Translations under genes and position numbers: made by a program | Notes under the pieces: generated by a model | The model's database searches: none | Seen by the model: the letters and a program-made list of their open reading frames with translations, nothing else | Told to the model about the DNA's origin: nothing | Assembly: GCA_032717465.1 (NCBI GenBank) | Contig: CM064681.1 | Location: 12,220,235-12,284,234, forward strand | Direction of reading: 5' to 3' | Length of the DNA stretch: 64,000 bases | DNA from: Coenobita brevimanus | Lineage: Eukaryota > Arthropoda > Malacostraca > Decapoda > Coenobitidae | Shown: piece after piece, positions 11,685 through 22,773 of the stretch | Layout: the number at the start of each line of letters is the position of its first letter | Numbering within the stretch: the first letter of the stretch is position 1

Positions 11685-11879
11685 AAACAGGATACAAAAC
11701 CCACACTGGCAGACGAAAAAAGATGTTTTTCCAAACAGTTTCGGCGACAGCTGTTGTCCTCATCAGTGACCACTCTTGGTCTGTAGATCCACTGAAGAGA
11801 GCGATAGTTGTCGCCGAAATTGTTTGGAAATACAGGTACATCTTTTTTCGTCTGCCAGTGTGGGTTTTGTATCCTGTTT
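11685..11879. repeat. 195-bp foldback with ~75-bp inverted arms
   Basis: The left arm (11,685-11,758) starts AAACAGGATACAAAACCCAC. The right arm (11,802-11,879) is its near-perfect reverse complement, with one short insertion. About 43 bases lie in the loop. The arms contain TTTCGGCGACAG/GTCGCCGAAA. The RNA would fold as a long hairpin. It is likely the terminal piece of a foldback or non-autonomous element; family unknown. Confidence 0.85.
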
Positions 11880-12242
11880 TGGTTTAGTATCCGTGCCGGG
11901 CAACACCACCATATATCTGTCCCTTTACATCACATAATTATTTGTCCTTGGTATACAGATTATAGTAATCACTACTGGTAATAATTATTAATGGCCGATT
12001 AGTGTAAGCAAATGAAACTTTCTTTCCAATATTCTCATGTTTAGTAGACTATTTGTTACCTTATCAATAGGCTACCATAATATAATCGGCAGCAAGCACA
12101 AATTTCTAAATTCTTTTTAACTCAATAAATATTACTAGCTTCTAGTCCAAATTTGACTCCCATGGGATTCTGCAAGGACTGTACTTCGCTTACAACTGTT
12201 TGCCTACTGGCTTAAAGCCGAGGCTCTTTTACATCTAAAGTA
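11880..12242. other. Intergenic, no recognised feature
   Basis: AT-rich sequence without coding or repeat features that I can support. Confidence 0.45.
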
Positions 12243-12311
12243 GGACTCGCGTAAATTTGCGCCTGTGGTGGGGCCCGCACCTGTGTACAGTGTTGCCACG
12301 TTTTCTATACC

Positions 12312-12349
<38 letters not shown>

Positions 12350-13167
12350 GGCGCGAGATGTGAGCCACCCTGAGTACTTTTGATTCTTTTGTAAGTTATT
12401 TATAATTGTGCTTTCATTTGTTAATTTGGTTTTGTTATATTTAGTGATATATATCATTTTTTGTATACGGCAATAGATGACCCGTTATTGCAGTACCATG
12501 ATTGATTTTCATTCATTCATTCTCTTTCTCTGGGTGTGGAAGTGTTGCCACTCGCGAGTGAATAATGTTTTTTTTTTTTACTTCGGTATTGGCATATGCC
12601 TACTATTCTGTCCTACATATTAGCTTATGATTATAAATGTGATTATTCCTCGCTCTTAAAATTACGGTAAAAGCCAGTAAATGTGAGCATTTTTCCCTAG
12701 CAACACCTGTACAAGCTATGCTTGGGTTTATGGAGGTACAAACCTTAGGCCAGACTGGGTGTGTCAGTGTTGCCACTCACAAGAATTATATGAATTATTT
12801 CTTTTACTTTGGATATTGGCATATTTCTTCTTTTTTCAGGCTCATTATCTTATATCCATAACTGTGATATTATTACTCTCCCTAAAACTATGCTAAAAAC
12901 CATTAAAAGTGACTACAATTTCTTTTAGCACCACTGTACACTATGTATGCCATGTTTCTGTGTTACTGTATAAATATTTTATGGATAATAAGATTACTGT
13001 TGATTCATTCATCAAAATACACAAGTGTAAGTTATATTCAACTGAATTTATCGTATTTGTGATGCCTTGTACATAAATAGCTTCTGTTTCACATCGCAAG
13101 TTGGGGAAACGTGGCACCATTGTACACAGGTGCGGGCCACACCAAAGCCGCAAATTTACGCGAGTCC
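12243..13167. mobile_element. 925-bp TA-flanked TIR element (MITE-like)
   Basis: Terminal inverted repeats of about 65 bp begin GGACTCGCGTAAATTTGCG at 12,243 and end with the complement at 13,167. Each is bordered by a TA dinucleotide (12,241-12,242 and 13,168-13,169), the target duplication used by Tc1/mariner-class transposons. No transposase is present. Inside are a (TC)n tract at 12,316-12,346 and two diverged direct repeats of about 200 bp (about 12,528-12,730 and 12,755-12,950), both containing GTGTTGCCACTC. Likely a non-autonomous DNA transposon. Confidence 0.75.
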
Positions 13168-13399
13168 TACTATAGTTCATGAGCTCGTCCCGAGAGGTCA
13201 TTGAAAATGCCCCAAGAAAGAACAAATTCGTCCTACTAGTGTGTAATGCTTGAGAATAATATTAGAGATACTGCACATTGATAGTATCACTAATTCCTAG
13301 AGTTCCCAAGACAATGATCCGTGTCGTATGTTATCACAGCCTAACCTTCTCCCGCGGAGTGGGAACGGGTGTAAAGTTTTTATCGCCATGTGCATGCGT

Positions 13400-14300
13400 G
13401 AGTGCGTGTGTTGAGCGTGAGGCAGAAACAAAAGTCACAGGCAAAATCAAGGTTCGGCCCATGTGCCCGGGTGTGAACAAAATAATTAAAAGAGTTCCTA
13501 TCAAAATTAAACCAAACTTGGTGTATGCCTCGGGGATTGCCCAAAGGGTGGATCTAATATATTTTTTAGATCTACAGGTCTACGGTCAAGATCACATCGC
13601 GGTGTTAACTTATACAGGCTTCATCCAGTTTAGATAAAACTTAGGGATGCGATTTATGGTATAGCAGGGATAAAGTTACTCAGTGTTGAAAATAGCCAAG
13701 GCTACAGGGAAAGTCAAAGGCTAAGGTCACAGGGCAAGGTCAAGTTACTTTTTATCTGATCTGAAGTAAACTTAGTAGATGTGTTAATGGTCAGGCAAGG
13801 ATGAAAGAATTTAATTTTGAGAGCAGTTATTGAGAGGTGAAGGTCGTAGGACATGGTAAAATTTACACCCATGTGTCTCCGTGCAAACAAAATAACTAAA
13901 ACAATTCTGAACACAGTTGGACCACATTAGCTGGATGAGATGAGGATCCCTTAATGGATTGACAAAGAGTTTTTTTAAACAATAAGTCAAAGATAAAGGT
14001 CACAAGGCAAGGCCAACTTAGTTTTTATTTGATTAAAACCAAACTATGCACAAGGACTTTTGTTTAGGTGAGTATAAAGAGATTTTGATTTTAAAAAAAG
14101 TCAATCAAAGGCCAATGACGCATTGAAAGGTCAAATGTCACAGTCACTAGGCAAAATCACCTCAAACGGTTTTGATCAAGTTTAAACCCAAGTTTGTGGA
14201 AGGGTTAAAAGTTATGCAAGAATGAAATATTTCGATTTGAGAATAATTAGACGAATATCAAGGTGGCAGATTAAAGTCAAATATTATTTTGCCCCTTACA
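13400..14300. repeat. Degenerate repeat rich in AAGGTCA words
   Basis: Loosely repeated units of roughly 100-150 bp. Each has phrases like AAGGTCACAGGGCAAGGTC, then 'ACAAAATAA', 'TTTAAACCAA(G)' and a purine-rich stretch. Related sequence is found at 22,210-22,480 and 41,470-42,330. It is a dispersed family. No coding function is visible. Confidence 0.65.
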
Positions 14301-14651
14301 CCAATTGGTGGGAACGGATGATGTTTATGTTATGCAAGACAGTTAAGTGAGTATATCACGTAGCACTGGTATCACGATCGCCAGGATGCAGGACAATTTT
14401 CTTTCTGGCTTAGAATTATATTTCATATAGCTCATTCATCTAGTTAAGGCAGGCTGAACAAGAGTAATATACACTTTGACAGTTAATGCTTTAAATTAAG
14501 AGAGTTGTAATAAAACCTCTGCACATTTTCTGCATTTATTCATGGTACATTCTTCGTACCAACCACAAAGCCGAAAATAGGAGTGTACAGTTCCTCTATA
14601 CATTTCTGGCGATAAATAATTAAGCAGCCGTATAGTCAAGTAGCCAGGCCA

Positions 14652-14655
<4 letters not shown>
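14301..14655. other. Intergenic, no recognised feature
   Basis: AT-rich spacer between the AGGTCA-rich repeat and the (TA)n tract. Nothing assignable. Confidence 0.4.
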
Positions 14656-14724
<69 letters not shown>

Positions 14725-14725
14725 A

Positions 14726-14813
<88 letters not shown>

Positions 14814-14825
14814 ATATATATATAT
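14656..14825. repeat. Long (TA)n microsatellite
   Basis: About 170 bp of TA repeats with one short TCTATC interruption. It abuts the 5'-truncated end of LINE-D1. Confidence 0.98.
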
Positions 14826-14829
14826 GCTT

Positions 14830-16245
14830 GGGAAGAGGGAAGGGTCCAGAGGACTGGAAATCAGGTATAATTATTCCATTATACAAAGGAAAGGGGGAGA
14901 GAGAAGTATGTGGTAACCATAGGGGTACTTCGTATTTGCCTTCTTAGTGTGACTGGTAAAATATATGGTAGAATACTCATTGATAGGGTTAGGCATATGA
15001 CAGAGGAGCTAGTTGGAGAAGAACAAGGGGGATTTAGGAAGGGAAAAGGGTGTGTAAATCAGATATTTGTTCTAAGATGTTTAGTGGAGAAGTATCTAGA
15101 GAAGGGAAAGAAAGTGTATGCTGCCTTCATGGACTTGGAGACAGCTTATGACAGAATAGATAGGCAAGGTATGTGGAAGGTATTAAGAATATATGTAGTG
15201 GAGGGGAAATTGTTGAGTGCTGTGAAGAGTATGTACGAAGGAGCTAGGGCTACGGTGCGAGTGGATGGTGAGCTGAGTGAGTTCTTTGTTCTCAATGTGG
15301 GACAGAAAAAGGATTGTGTGATGTCTCCATGGCTGTTTAATATATACATGGATGGGGTTGTAAAGGAAGTGCAAGGTAGGGCAGTGGATATGGGGGTGGC
15401 TCTGATGAATGAGGGTGAGATTTGGAAGATTCCGGTGTTGCTGTTTGCTGATGATACAGTATTGTTGAGTGAAGACGAATGGGAGTTGCAAGGTTTGGTG
15501 AATGAATTTGGGACAGTGTGTAGGAGGAGGAAGCTGAAAGTTAATGTAAACAAAAGTAAAGTTATGGTGTTTGAGAGGAATGAAGTCACAGAATGTACAG
15601 TAAGGTTGGATTGTGAGGATATGGAGAATGTGAGTGTATTCAAGTACTTGGGTAGTGTGATGAGTAAGGATGGAACTTTGGGGGATGAAGTGCGTGAAAG
15701 GGTACAACAGGGAAGGAAGGTTGTTGGTTCACTGAAAGCAGTGATGAGGAATAGGGATGTGAGTATGGAAGTTAAGAAGTCACTGCATGAGAGTATTGTG
15801 ATCCCTACCCTGACGTATGGATGCGAGGCGTGGACCCTGCAAGAGGGGAACAAGTCAAGAATGAGAGCAATAAAAATGAGTTACTTGAGAGGAGCATGTG
15901 GAGTGACATGGAGGGACAGGTTGACGAATGAAGAAGTGAAGGAACGTTGTGGGGTGGATCTGGATGTGGTAGAGAAGATTAGGAGAAACACACTGAGGTG
16001 GTTCGGACATGTGGAGAGAATGGAGAATGAAAGACTGACTAAGAGGGTGTGTGTATAGGTGAGGTGGAGGGAGGGAGAGGGAGGGGTAGACCGAGGATGA
16101 GGTGGAGGGATGAAGTTGAGAGGTATATGAGGGAGGGGGGGGTGAGTTGGGGGGAGGTTAGTCAAATGGTAGGTGACAGAGCGACTTGGAGGCGTTTTGT
16201 CTGCGGCCACCCTTTGCGGGATTAGGGCGTCGGGCTATAGATAGA
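14830..16245 (+). mobile_element. LINE-D1, 5'-truncated, ATAG-tailed
   Basis: Plus-strand non-LTR element starting inside the RT domain at the (TA)n junction. It ends in a 3' UTR (GCGGCCACCC...) and a short (ATAG)n tail at about 16,230-16,250. The same 3' end with the same tail recurs at 39,255-39,415 and 54,340-54,486, so the tail is a family trait. Confidence 0.85.
14910..16058 (+). CDS. LINE-D1 reverse transcriptase C-terminal two thirds
   Basis: A long open frame (382 codons) carries RT motifs in order: [25 protein letters not shown] (motif A aspartates kept), [19 protein letters not shown] (motif B), [13 protein letters not shown] (catalytic FADD, residues about 179-182), then [11 protein letters not shown] and [12 protein letters not shown]. 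The C-terminal connection contains [10 protein letters not shown] and [12 protein letters not shown]. The first ATG is arbitrary: RT similarity extends upstream to about 14,830 in another frame ([16 protein letters not shown]). The true ORF is therefore truncated and shifted near 14,935. A downstream frame adds GRGRPRMRWRDEV before the stop. One of the better preserved RTs here, but not autonomous, because the endonuclease is missing. Confidence 0.85.
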   Translation: MVTIGVLRICLLSVTGKIYGRILIDRVRHMTEELVGEEQGGFRKGKGCVNQIFVLRCLVEKYLEKGKKVYAAFMDLETAYDRIDRQGMWKVLRIYVVEGKLLSAVKSMYEGARATVRVDGELSEFFVLNVGQKKDCVMSPWLFNIYMDGVVKEVQGRAVDMGVALMNEGEIWKIPVLLFADDTVLLSEDEWELQGLVNEFGTVCRRRKLKVNVNKSKVMVFERNEVTECTVRLDCEDMENVSVFKYLGSVMSKDGTLGDEVRERVQQGRKVVGSLKAVMRNRDVSMEVKKSLHESIVIPTLTYGCEAWTLQEGNKSRMRAIKMSYLRGACGVTWRDRLTNEEVKERCGVDLDVVEKIRRNTLRWFGHVERMENERLTKRVCV

Positions 16246-16368
16246 TAGATAGCTAAATAGATTTATTAATATAGTTATTTATAAATAAATAAATAAGTAA
16301 ATGTATATACATTTATATTATTTATAATATATATATACGGCATATACTTATTTATATATTCAATTATA

Positions 16369-16455
<87 letters not shown>
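16246..16455. repeat. AT-rich block and (TA)n
   Basis: ATAA-type repeats at 16,260-16,375, then an 80-bp (TA)n tract that interrupts the transposase remnant that follows. Confidence 0.95.
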
Positions 16456-16460
<5 letters not shown>

Positions 16461-16735
16461 TAGTGGAGGTACATAAACTCTGTCCTTCACGTACCCCCAA
16501 AGGAAAAAGTTACAAACAGTTAAGCCCGGTGATCTCGGGGGCCACTTGCATTTTGTCCAGCGCGGCCAGTCCATCTGTTTGGCAGGTGCTCGTCGAGAAA
16601 TTTGAGGACAACGGGTGAGAAAAGAAAGTTTTTGAGTTAATGTATGTGCAGTCTATATTTATTAACATATTCCAATAAGTTTTGATATTATAGCTACTTG
16701 AAAATAAGGAGTGTTTTTGTGCTCACCCTGTGTAT
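16456..16735 (-). pseudogene. Mariner/Tc1-type transposase C-terminal remnant
   Basis: A minus frame reads [20 protein letters not shown] then [10 protein letters not shown]. This matches the WPxRSPDLTPxDFFLWGYLKD block of the DDE/D nucleases of the IS630-Tc1-mariner superfamily. The catalytic Asp of SPDL is replaced by Gly. Just upstream, another frame encodes [13 protein letters not shown], the expected preceding segment, so there is one frameshift. The remnant is cut by (TA)n on its downstream side. The flank near 16,700-16,730 (GTTTTTGTGCTCACCCTGTGTA) may be the terminal repeat. Confidence 0.75.
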
Positions 16736-17813
16736 ATATATATACGCTTTAAGTACCTAACGCCAACAAGAGCACATCGGAAATTACGGTGCCACTGTAT
16801 CTGATTATGCAACTGGCGTTGCGAAGTGAAAGAACACATACCACATACTTTTATTCATCTTTACACTAATGACAGGAAATCCAGCTGTTCGTCTAATTAC
16901 AATATTGCAATAGGGAAACTAACACATAAAGAGCTGACACACATAAGTAGCACCAGTACAGAATGTCGTGAGCCATGAGATTAAGGCTGACATCTCGTCA
17001 CTTAGATTAACCCTGGGATGCTGCGTGTGGGATTCTTTAGGTGGTTTTGGTGAAGTTCTCAGTGGTGATATCCTGGCTGGAGCTCGCACGTTTTTTTTGT
17101 CACGCCACACCTAGACGGTCGGGGACAAAAGTTCGTCTACTATTTCATTTCATCTACTTCACATTAATTGAAGGCATCTACGTAATTGTCATGCTCATGT
17201 AGCATATCAGAGAGAATTAACCATCGGTAGAGAAACATATTAAGCCTCCAACTACTTATAATATTAGCCAGCAGCAGAAAAAATTAGAGGACGTGAAATA
17301 TATAGGTCTCCACAACCTAGTATTGTGACCAACTGTATTCTCTCCGTTTCCTTCTTATTACTTTCTTCCCGACACTTGTTAAGGTGGTGCCATTCCTTAT
17401 TTCTTCGATTCGTTACAAACTTAGCCCAGTTGTTCCTTGGGCTAATACCCCTATTTCTAAAATATATTTGGGCATTTGTAAGGGATTTATCGTGTCAATA
17501 TCGAACTATATAAATAGGAATTTGGAGGTCCTGTGTTCGTGTACGCTTGTCAAGCATCACTGCAATTAACACAAATGTATGTCAGTGTAGCGCATCTGTC
17601 AAGAGACCTTTCTGCATGCCGTTTATGATGGCAATCGTTAACAGGCCACTGTTGTTTTACCACAGTATTATCATAAGTTCTGCTATTATTCAGTTTTTAT
17701 CGCTACTGTTGTTTGCATCTATCAACTTTTGTCTAGAGTTAATTATATTTTGCTGAAGCTTTGCAGGTCATAATTTTACAAATTTATCCGTCCCAAAATA
17801 ACAGTATTGGACT
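16736..17813. other. 3' flank of the secreted-peptide gene, no separate gene
   Basis: No domain or repeat is recognised. The part next to 17,814 is the 3' UTR/flank of the minus-strand peptide gene. A canonical AATAAA is not seen close by on the minus strand; a GATAAA variant lies near 17,785. Open frames at 17,325-17,756 look like noise. Confidence 0.4.
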
Positions 17814-18015
17814 CTAAATTTTAACTTTTACGGTAACTTCAACTTTTGGTCTATTTCGAACCACGGCTCGCACCCCTTTTCCTGCGGCTCGCACTCCTTT
17901 TCCTACTGCCTTGGTCGCTTTCCGGACAAAGTCCCCGAATCCACGTTTTCTTCTTTTTCTCCCGTCTGGTCTTGCCGTCTCGTCGGAGAAAGCGACATTT
18001 GTCTCACACTCCTCA
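17814..18015 (-). CDS. Exon 3: furin site and basic amphipathic peptide
   Basis: The acceptor ATTTCTTCTTTTAACAG ends at 18,016. The first base completes a Cys codon, giving a C-E-E-C pair, then an acidic/neutral linker, then RKRRKR (exon residues 19-24), an excellent furin-type site. The released product would be 42 residues starting GFGDFVRKATKAVGK. It has 12 Lys/Arg against 2 acidic residues (net about +10). Its core repeats AVGKGVRA/AAGKGVRA with charged residues spaced for one face of a helix. The C-terminal 12 residues (PKVEVTVKVKI) alternate charged and beta-branched residues, suggesting a strand. It ends at TAG 17,814-17,816. It has no cysteines, so it is unlike crustins, penaeidins or ALFs. 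Membrane activity is inferred from composition. Confidence 0.75.
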
Positions 18016-18090
18016 CTGTTAAAAGAAGAAATCTGAGTCACTGTAACTGCATAAATTTTCACCCATCCACACCCGCTCACCCACCTACCC

Positions 18091-18117
18091 AAACACACAC
18101 ACACACACACACACATA

Positions 18118-18211
<94 letters not shown>

Positions 18212-18235
18212 TATCTATCTATCTATCTATCTATA
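18091..18235. repeat. (CA)n, (TA)n and (ATCT)n microsatellites in intron 2
   Basis: CA repeats at 18,091-18,116, TA repeats at 18,120-18,205, and ATCT repeats at 18,210-18,235. They lie in intron 2 of the peptide gene, about 75 bp upstream of exon 3 on the minus strand. Confidence 0.97.
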
Positions 18236-18237
18236 TT

Positions 18238-18463
<226 letters not shown>

Positions 18464-21185
18464 CAGTGAAGAAGGAACCAAGGGCATAGAAGCTCACAAG
18501 TTGTTCCCTCAAAAAAAAAAAAAAAAGAGACAATAGAAAGCCCACAACAAGATCTGTTCATTCCAAGATGCCTAACACGCTGCTTTTAAAAGACAGGAAG
18601 TCACAGGCAGTAGAAAATACAGACAGAGGAAAATAGTTCCAGAGCTGACCAGTTGCATTCAACAAGAACTGGGAGTAATGGATAACTCTTGCATTGCAGT
18701 GTAGGACAGAAAGAGGATCGGAGTTTGCTGTTAGACGGTTGTTACGCGCCCACCGTACTGGTGAAGGGATGCAAGCAGAAATTTCATAGGAGCAGTGACC
18801 ATTGATGTCGCGGTAGTAAAGAGATAAAGATGCAACAGTGCGGTGAAGAGATAGAGGTTGAAGGGAGGCAATTAGAAGAGAAGAGTTAAGAAGACGAAAA
18901 GCCTTTGACTCCACTTTGTTGAGAGAAGCTGTATGTGGGGAGTCTCCCCACATATGAAAGTTGTACTTTACTCAGGGGCTAATAAAACCGTGTATAAAGT
19001 CAACAACTCCGCAGGGGTAGAGAAGGCATGGAGTCGGCTTAGCACACCTAATCTTTTTGAAGCAGATTTTACAGGGGAGGTAATAATTATGATCTTTCCA
19101 AAATCATTCCCATGAGAATGAAATCTCAAGAATTTTCAGAGATGATGCAGAAATGAGTTGGGTACTGTTCAGACTTAGAGGATATTCCTGTGGTAGATTT
19201 TGATGGGTCAAAAGTTGTAAGAACTGAGTTCCTGATGCATTGCAAATAACAAAACAACTTTTCCCCCAGAGATATGAGCCAAGTCAGACATTAAGTGTGC
19301 CACAGCCTCGGCCCTTGCTTGTTGAAGCAACTGCTAAAGTGGATGCTGCAGGAAGTGGTTGGAAATGTGGTGGGTGGAGTCATCAGCATATGAATAGATA
19401 GGGTTAGATGCACAGCTTAGAAGGTCATTGATGAAAAGAAGGAAGAGAGCTTGTTATCGGACAGAACCCTAAAGAACACCATTACTGATAGCCCTAGGAG
19501 AGGAATGGTGGCCGTCTACAGCAGCAGCTATAGAACGACCAGAAAAGAAGTTAGAGATGAAGGCACGGACAGGATAGAAAAAGATTTTTTACCAGACTCG
19601 ATCGAAAGCCTTTGAGATGTCACGTGCAATGCCAAAGCTTTCACCAAAGTCCAGAAAAGAGGATGACAAGTTAATCTGAAAGGAGTGTGAGAAGATCGCC
19701 AGTGGAGCGTCCCTGGCGGAGCCCATACTGACGATCGGAAAGAAGGTTATGATAGGAAAAATGCTTTTTTTGTGTCATGAATAGATTCAAAAATTTCTGA
19801 AGACAAAATGTTAAGGCAATTGGGCCATCGATAGAGGGCTGCGAATTGTCATTCTTCTTTGTGACAGGCTGAATGAAAGCAAACTTCCAGCAGAAGAAAA
19901 GGTGCAGGTTGACAGACAAAGGCGAAAGAGTTTACCTACGCAGGGTATAAGCACGGAAGCACAGTTCTTGAGAACCACAGGAGGGATCCCCATCAGGCCC
20001 ATATACCATGTTAATAGTGAGGCCAGTGATGGCAAAAAACACGTCAATTGAAGAAGTTTTAATGTTAACCATGCGGAAGTGAGAGGGGGAAGTGATGGAG
20101 GAACAGCACCGGAATTATCTAAGGTGTTATTGGAGGAGAAAGTTTGCGCTAAGAGTTCTGCTTTATCTGTAGAACAAACAGCTACAGAGTTATCAGAGAG
20201 GAAAAGAGGAGGGAAGGATGATGAAGTAAAGTTGGTAGAAAGGTTTTTGGCAAGGTGCCAGAAGGAATGGGATGCCTTTAGGTTGGAGAGTTCTGAGCAG
20301 TTAGTGTGAATGAAATTTTTAGCAGAGTAAAGGACAGACTTGCCATGATTCTGGGCAGAAACCTAAAAGGGATGAGATTCAGGGGTGGATTCGCTCCGGT
20401 ACCTGAAAGCAACCATGACTGAACTGATTTTTTTTTTTTTTACAGGCCTCACCGGAGTGATAGGATGGTAAAGTTGTGATTGGAGGAGCCAAAAGGAGAG
20501 AGAGAAAAAAAAATGACAGCATAAGCAAAACTCTTTGTTGTAAGGAAAACTCAAATATGTTGGAACTCTCTCCAAGACAGTCAGGGATACGAGAAGCGTG
20601 CTGTATAACCTGCTCTTGGTCACTAAGGGTGGAAAAGGTGTAAGCTTCTTTACCAGGTGGATTAGTGAAAGGAGAGGAGACTCAAAGGCGTTGTGAACAT
20701 GGAAATCACCTAGAATGGAAATTTCAGAGAATGGAGAAATTGGTAGGATATGTTCCATCTTAGAAGACGGACAAAAAAAAAAAAATAGTAGAATTAGGTG
20801 ATAGATAAACAGCACAGACATATTTAATCATAGAATGATAGGACAGCCTAAATCAGAGAGTGTAGAATTCAGAAGATTCAAGTTAAGGAACACGAAAACA
20901 AGTTATGCTGCTCCATACATATACACAGCAATCACCTTTGGCTTTGAAGTGAGCAAAGAGGAAGTAGGAGGATACAGAGAATGGTTTGTTATCAGTTGCC
21001 TTAGACTGTTTAGTCTCAGTAAGGATGAGGCGAGGTTTAGAGGAAGAAAGGTTATGTTCAACAGAGAGAAGATTAGAGGAAATACGCGACTCGGTGGTTC
21101 CAAGCATCTCTTTTGACCGTCAACAGGAAAAGAACGGATGGTGGGGGTTTTTATGCCCCCCCCCCACACTTGGGGACTCCGAGAC
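18464..21185 (-). mobile_element. LINE-A copy 2, inside intron 2 of peptide gene
   Basis: Second copy of the LINE at 1.1-4.0 kb, also on the minus strand, so in the same sense as the host gene. RT/C-terminal pieces include MWGDSPHTASLNKVESKAF and DGPIALTFCLQKF-like motif 2 (about 19,671-19,919). Endonuclease pieces are at 20,363-20,821 (ISILGDFHVHN) and up to about 21,107. It extends further 5' than copy 1. Frameshifts throughout make it inactive. Its 3' end on the minus strand continues into a (CA)n run instead of poly(A). Confidence 0.8.
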
Positions 21186-21225
21186 TGGGTGTTCACACAC
21201 ACTCACACACACATTGTTTTATATA

Positions 21226-21227
21226 CA

Positions 21228-21273
<46 letters not shown>

Positions 21274-21397
21274 CATAAACACTCATTAGTAGTTGTAGCT
21301 CCATAACGGTTAAGATTTGGTCACATGTTGATATAACATTTTTTGCTTAGAATTCACTCATTTATCATTTCTCAAAGTTATGCCCTTTCCTCCCAGG

Positions 21398-21469
<72 letters not shown>
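21226..21469. repeat. Two (TA)n tracts
   Basis: TA repeats at 21,226-21,271 and 21,401-21,469, separated by about 130 bp of unassigned sequence. Confidence 0.97.
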
Positions 21470-21470
<1 letters not shown>

Positions 21471-21770
21471 CGTGGTAGGTAAGGGCGCTCACCATCCACT
21501 CACTCGATGTAGTGCTGCCCTCGGGTGTCTGCCCTTTCCTCTCCTCCCTCCTGCTTTCCTTCCATCTTCTCCTGTCTTTCTCTCCTTCATTCTTTCCTCG
21601 TCCTTCTGCTTACGGGTGACTTTACACTCCCTCTTCTGTCTTTCTTTCCTTAATTCATTCCTCTTCCTTCTGCCTGTGGGTGACTCTACAATGAGTGACA
21701 AGCCAAATTTGTTTCCTGTACACCAGGAAACCATTTACTATGCTGGGTTGTAACCATATAACCAAATTTT
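21470..21770. other. Intronic spacer, pyrimidine-rich
   Basis: CTTCC-rich stretch with a diverged direct repeat (TCTGCTTACGGGTGACTTTA and TCTGCCTGTGGGTGACTCTA). No gene is recognised. Confidence 0.5.
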
Positions 21771-21965
21771 GACGCCTGGTGGTTTAGTGGGTAATTACGG
21801 CGCTCCAGTCGGATTGAGCCGGTGAAGGTTAGTATCCAAGTGGTGGTTGGGGTTTATTGCTCACGTAATGCCACTTAGGGATGAGTGAGGCTGGTCACTC
21901 TCATCTTAAATGTCAGGACCAACTTGCCTAGCCCTGGCCCCCTACGCTCCTCATGGGGCAACGTA
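21771..21965 (+). mobile_element. tRNA-derived SINE
   Basis: The head resembles a tRNA gene. TGGTTTAGTGG fits an RNA polymerase III A box, and about 40 bp later GGTTAGTATCC is a decayed B box (GGTTCGANTCC). The body ends CTCATGGGGCAACG and is followed by a (TA)n tail at 21,982-22,072. A second, headless copy at 18,238-18,328 confirms a mobile family. No protein is encoded; such elements borrow LINE machinery. Confidence 0.7.
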
Positions 21966-21978
21966 TAATTGGATGATG

Positions 21979-21981
<3 letters not shown>

Positions 21982-22072
<91 letters not shown>
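21982..22072. repeat. (TA)n tail/microsatellite
   Basis: About 90 bp of TA repeats following the SINE. Confidence 0.97.
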
Positions 22073-22076
<4 letters not shown>

Positions 22077-22164
22077 CGGACTGTCAAAGTTTCTGTGATA
22101 GGTAACATGCATGAACAAATAGATACTGTAACACAGAATGTAATTCTTAGCGAATTATACGCTT

Positions 22165-22480
22165 GTGCCTAATCCTGTTTGTCTGTCTGTCAGTCTGTCT
22201 GTCTGTGTTTTACCAAGATTAAGAAAAAGCTATTGGGTGGAACTGCACCAAATCTGGCATAATAGAGGACCACCACCTGAACAGAAGACTGATTTTTGGA
22301 TGAGAAAGGTCGCAGGTCATAAGTCGCGGACTAGTCAACTCAAACAGTTCAGACACAGTTTTGACCAAACTTGATGGAAGTGCTGGGGAAGAGGAAACGG
22401 TTCAGTAATTCAATTTGTACGAATAAACGATCCAAGACAAAGGTCACAAGACAAGGTCAAAGTTTTGACCTTTAACTCAG
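22165..22480. repeat. (GTCT)n plus AAGGTCA-rich dispersed repeat
   Basis: A (GTCT)n run (22,178-22,207) leads into sequence with GGTGGAACTGCACCAAAT and AAGGTCACAAGACAAGGTCA. It is a shorter member of the family at 13.4-14.3 and 41.5-42.3 kb. The (GTCT)n start may be the family's 5' end. Confidence 0.6.
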
Positions 22481-22773
22481 CTGAATACATTCGCTTCGTA
22501 TTAGCCATACAGGAATATGAGTTTTCACCACCATGACAGGATTAGGCCCTTCTCTGCTAAGGACACTTCTGTTCTTCGTATTTCCGTATTTCCAGATGAT
22601 TCGACAGTAATTAGCTTCGGAGAGGATTATTCTGGAGTTTTAAGCAAAACTTTGAGTGACTCTTTCAATACAAATGGTCTCAGTTAAGATGCCTCAAAGT
22701 CGCCTGAAAACAGGGACATATAAATCAAAAGAATGATTCATCTTCTTCAAGTACTGAACAGGACGGGCCTTAC
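22481..22773. other. Intron 2 sequence near the exon 2 donor
   Basis: No repeat or coding feature seen apart from the GTAAGG donor at 22,773-22,768 on the minus strand. Confidence 0.5.

Noticed and set aside
14653..14886. Open frames made of Tyr-Ile repeats at many (TA)n tracts
   Set aside because: These are microsatellite translations (also Cys-Val from GT and Arg-Glu from GA). Not genes.
15146..15853. 235- and 174-codon minus-strand frames over LINE-D1
   Set aside because: They are antisense shadows of the LINE-D1 reverse transcriptase, which has clear motifs on the plus strand.
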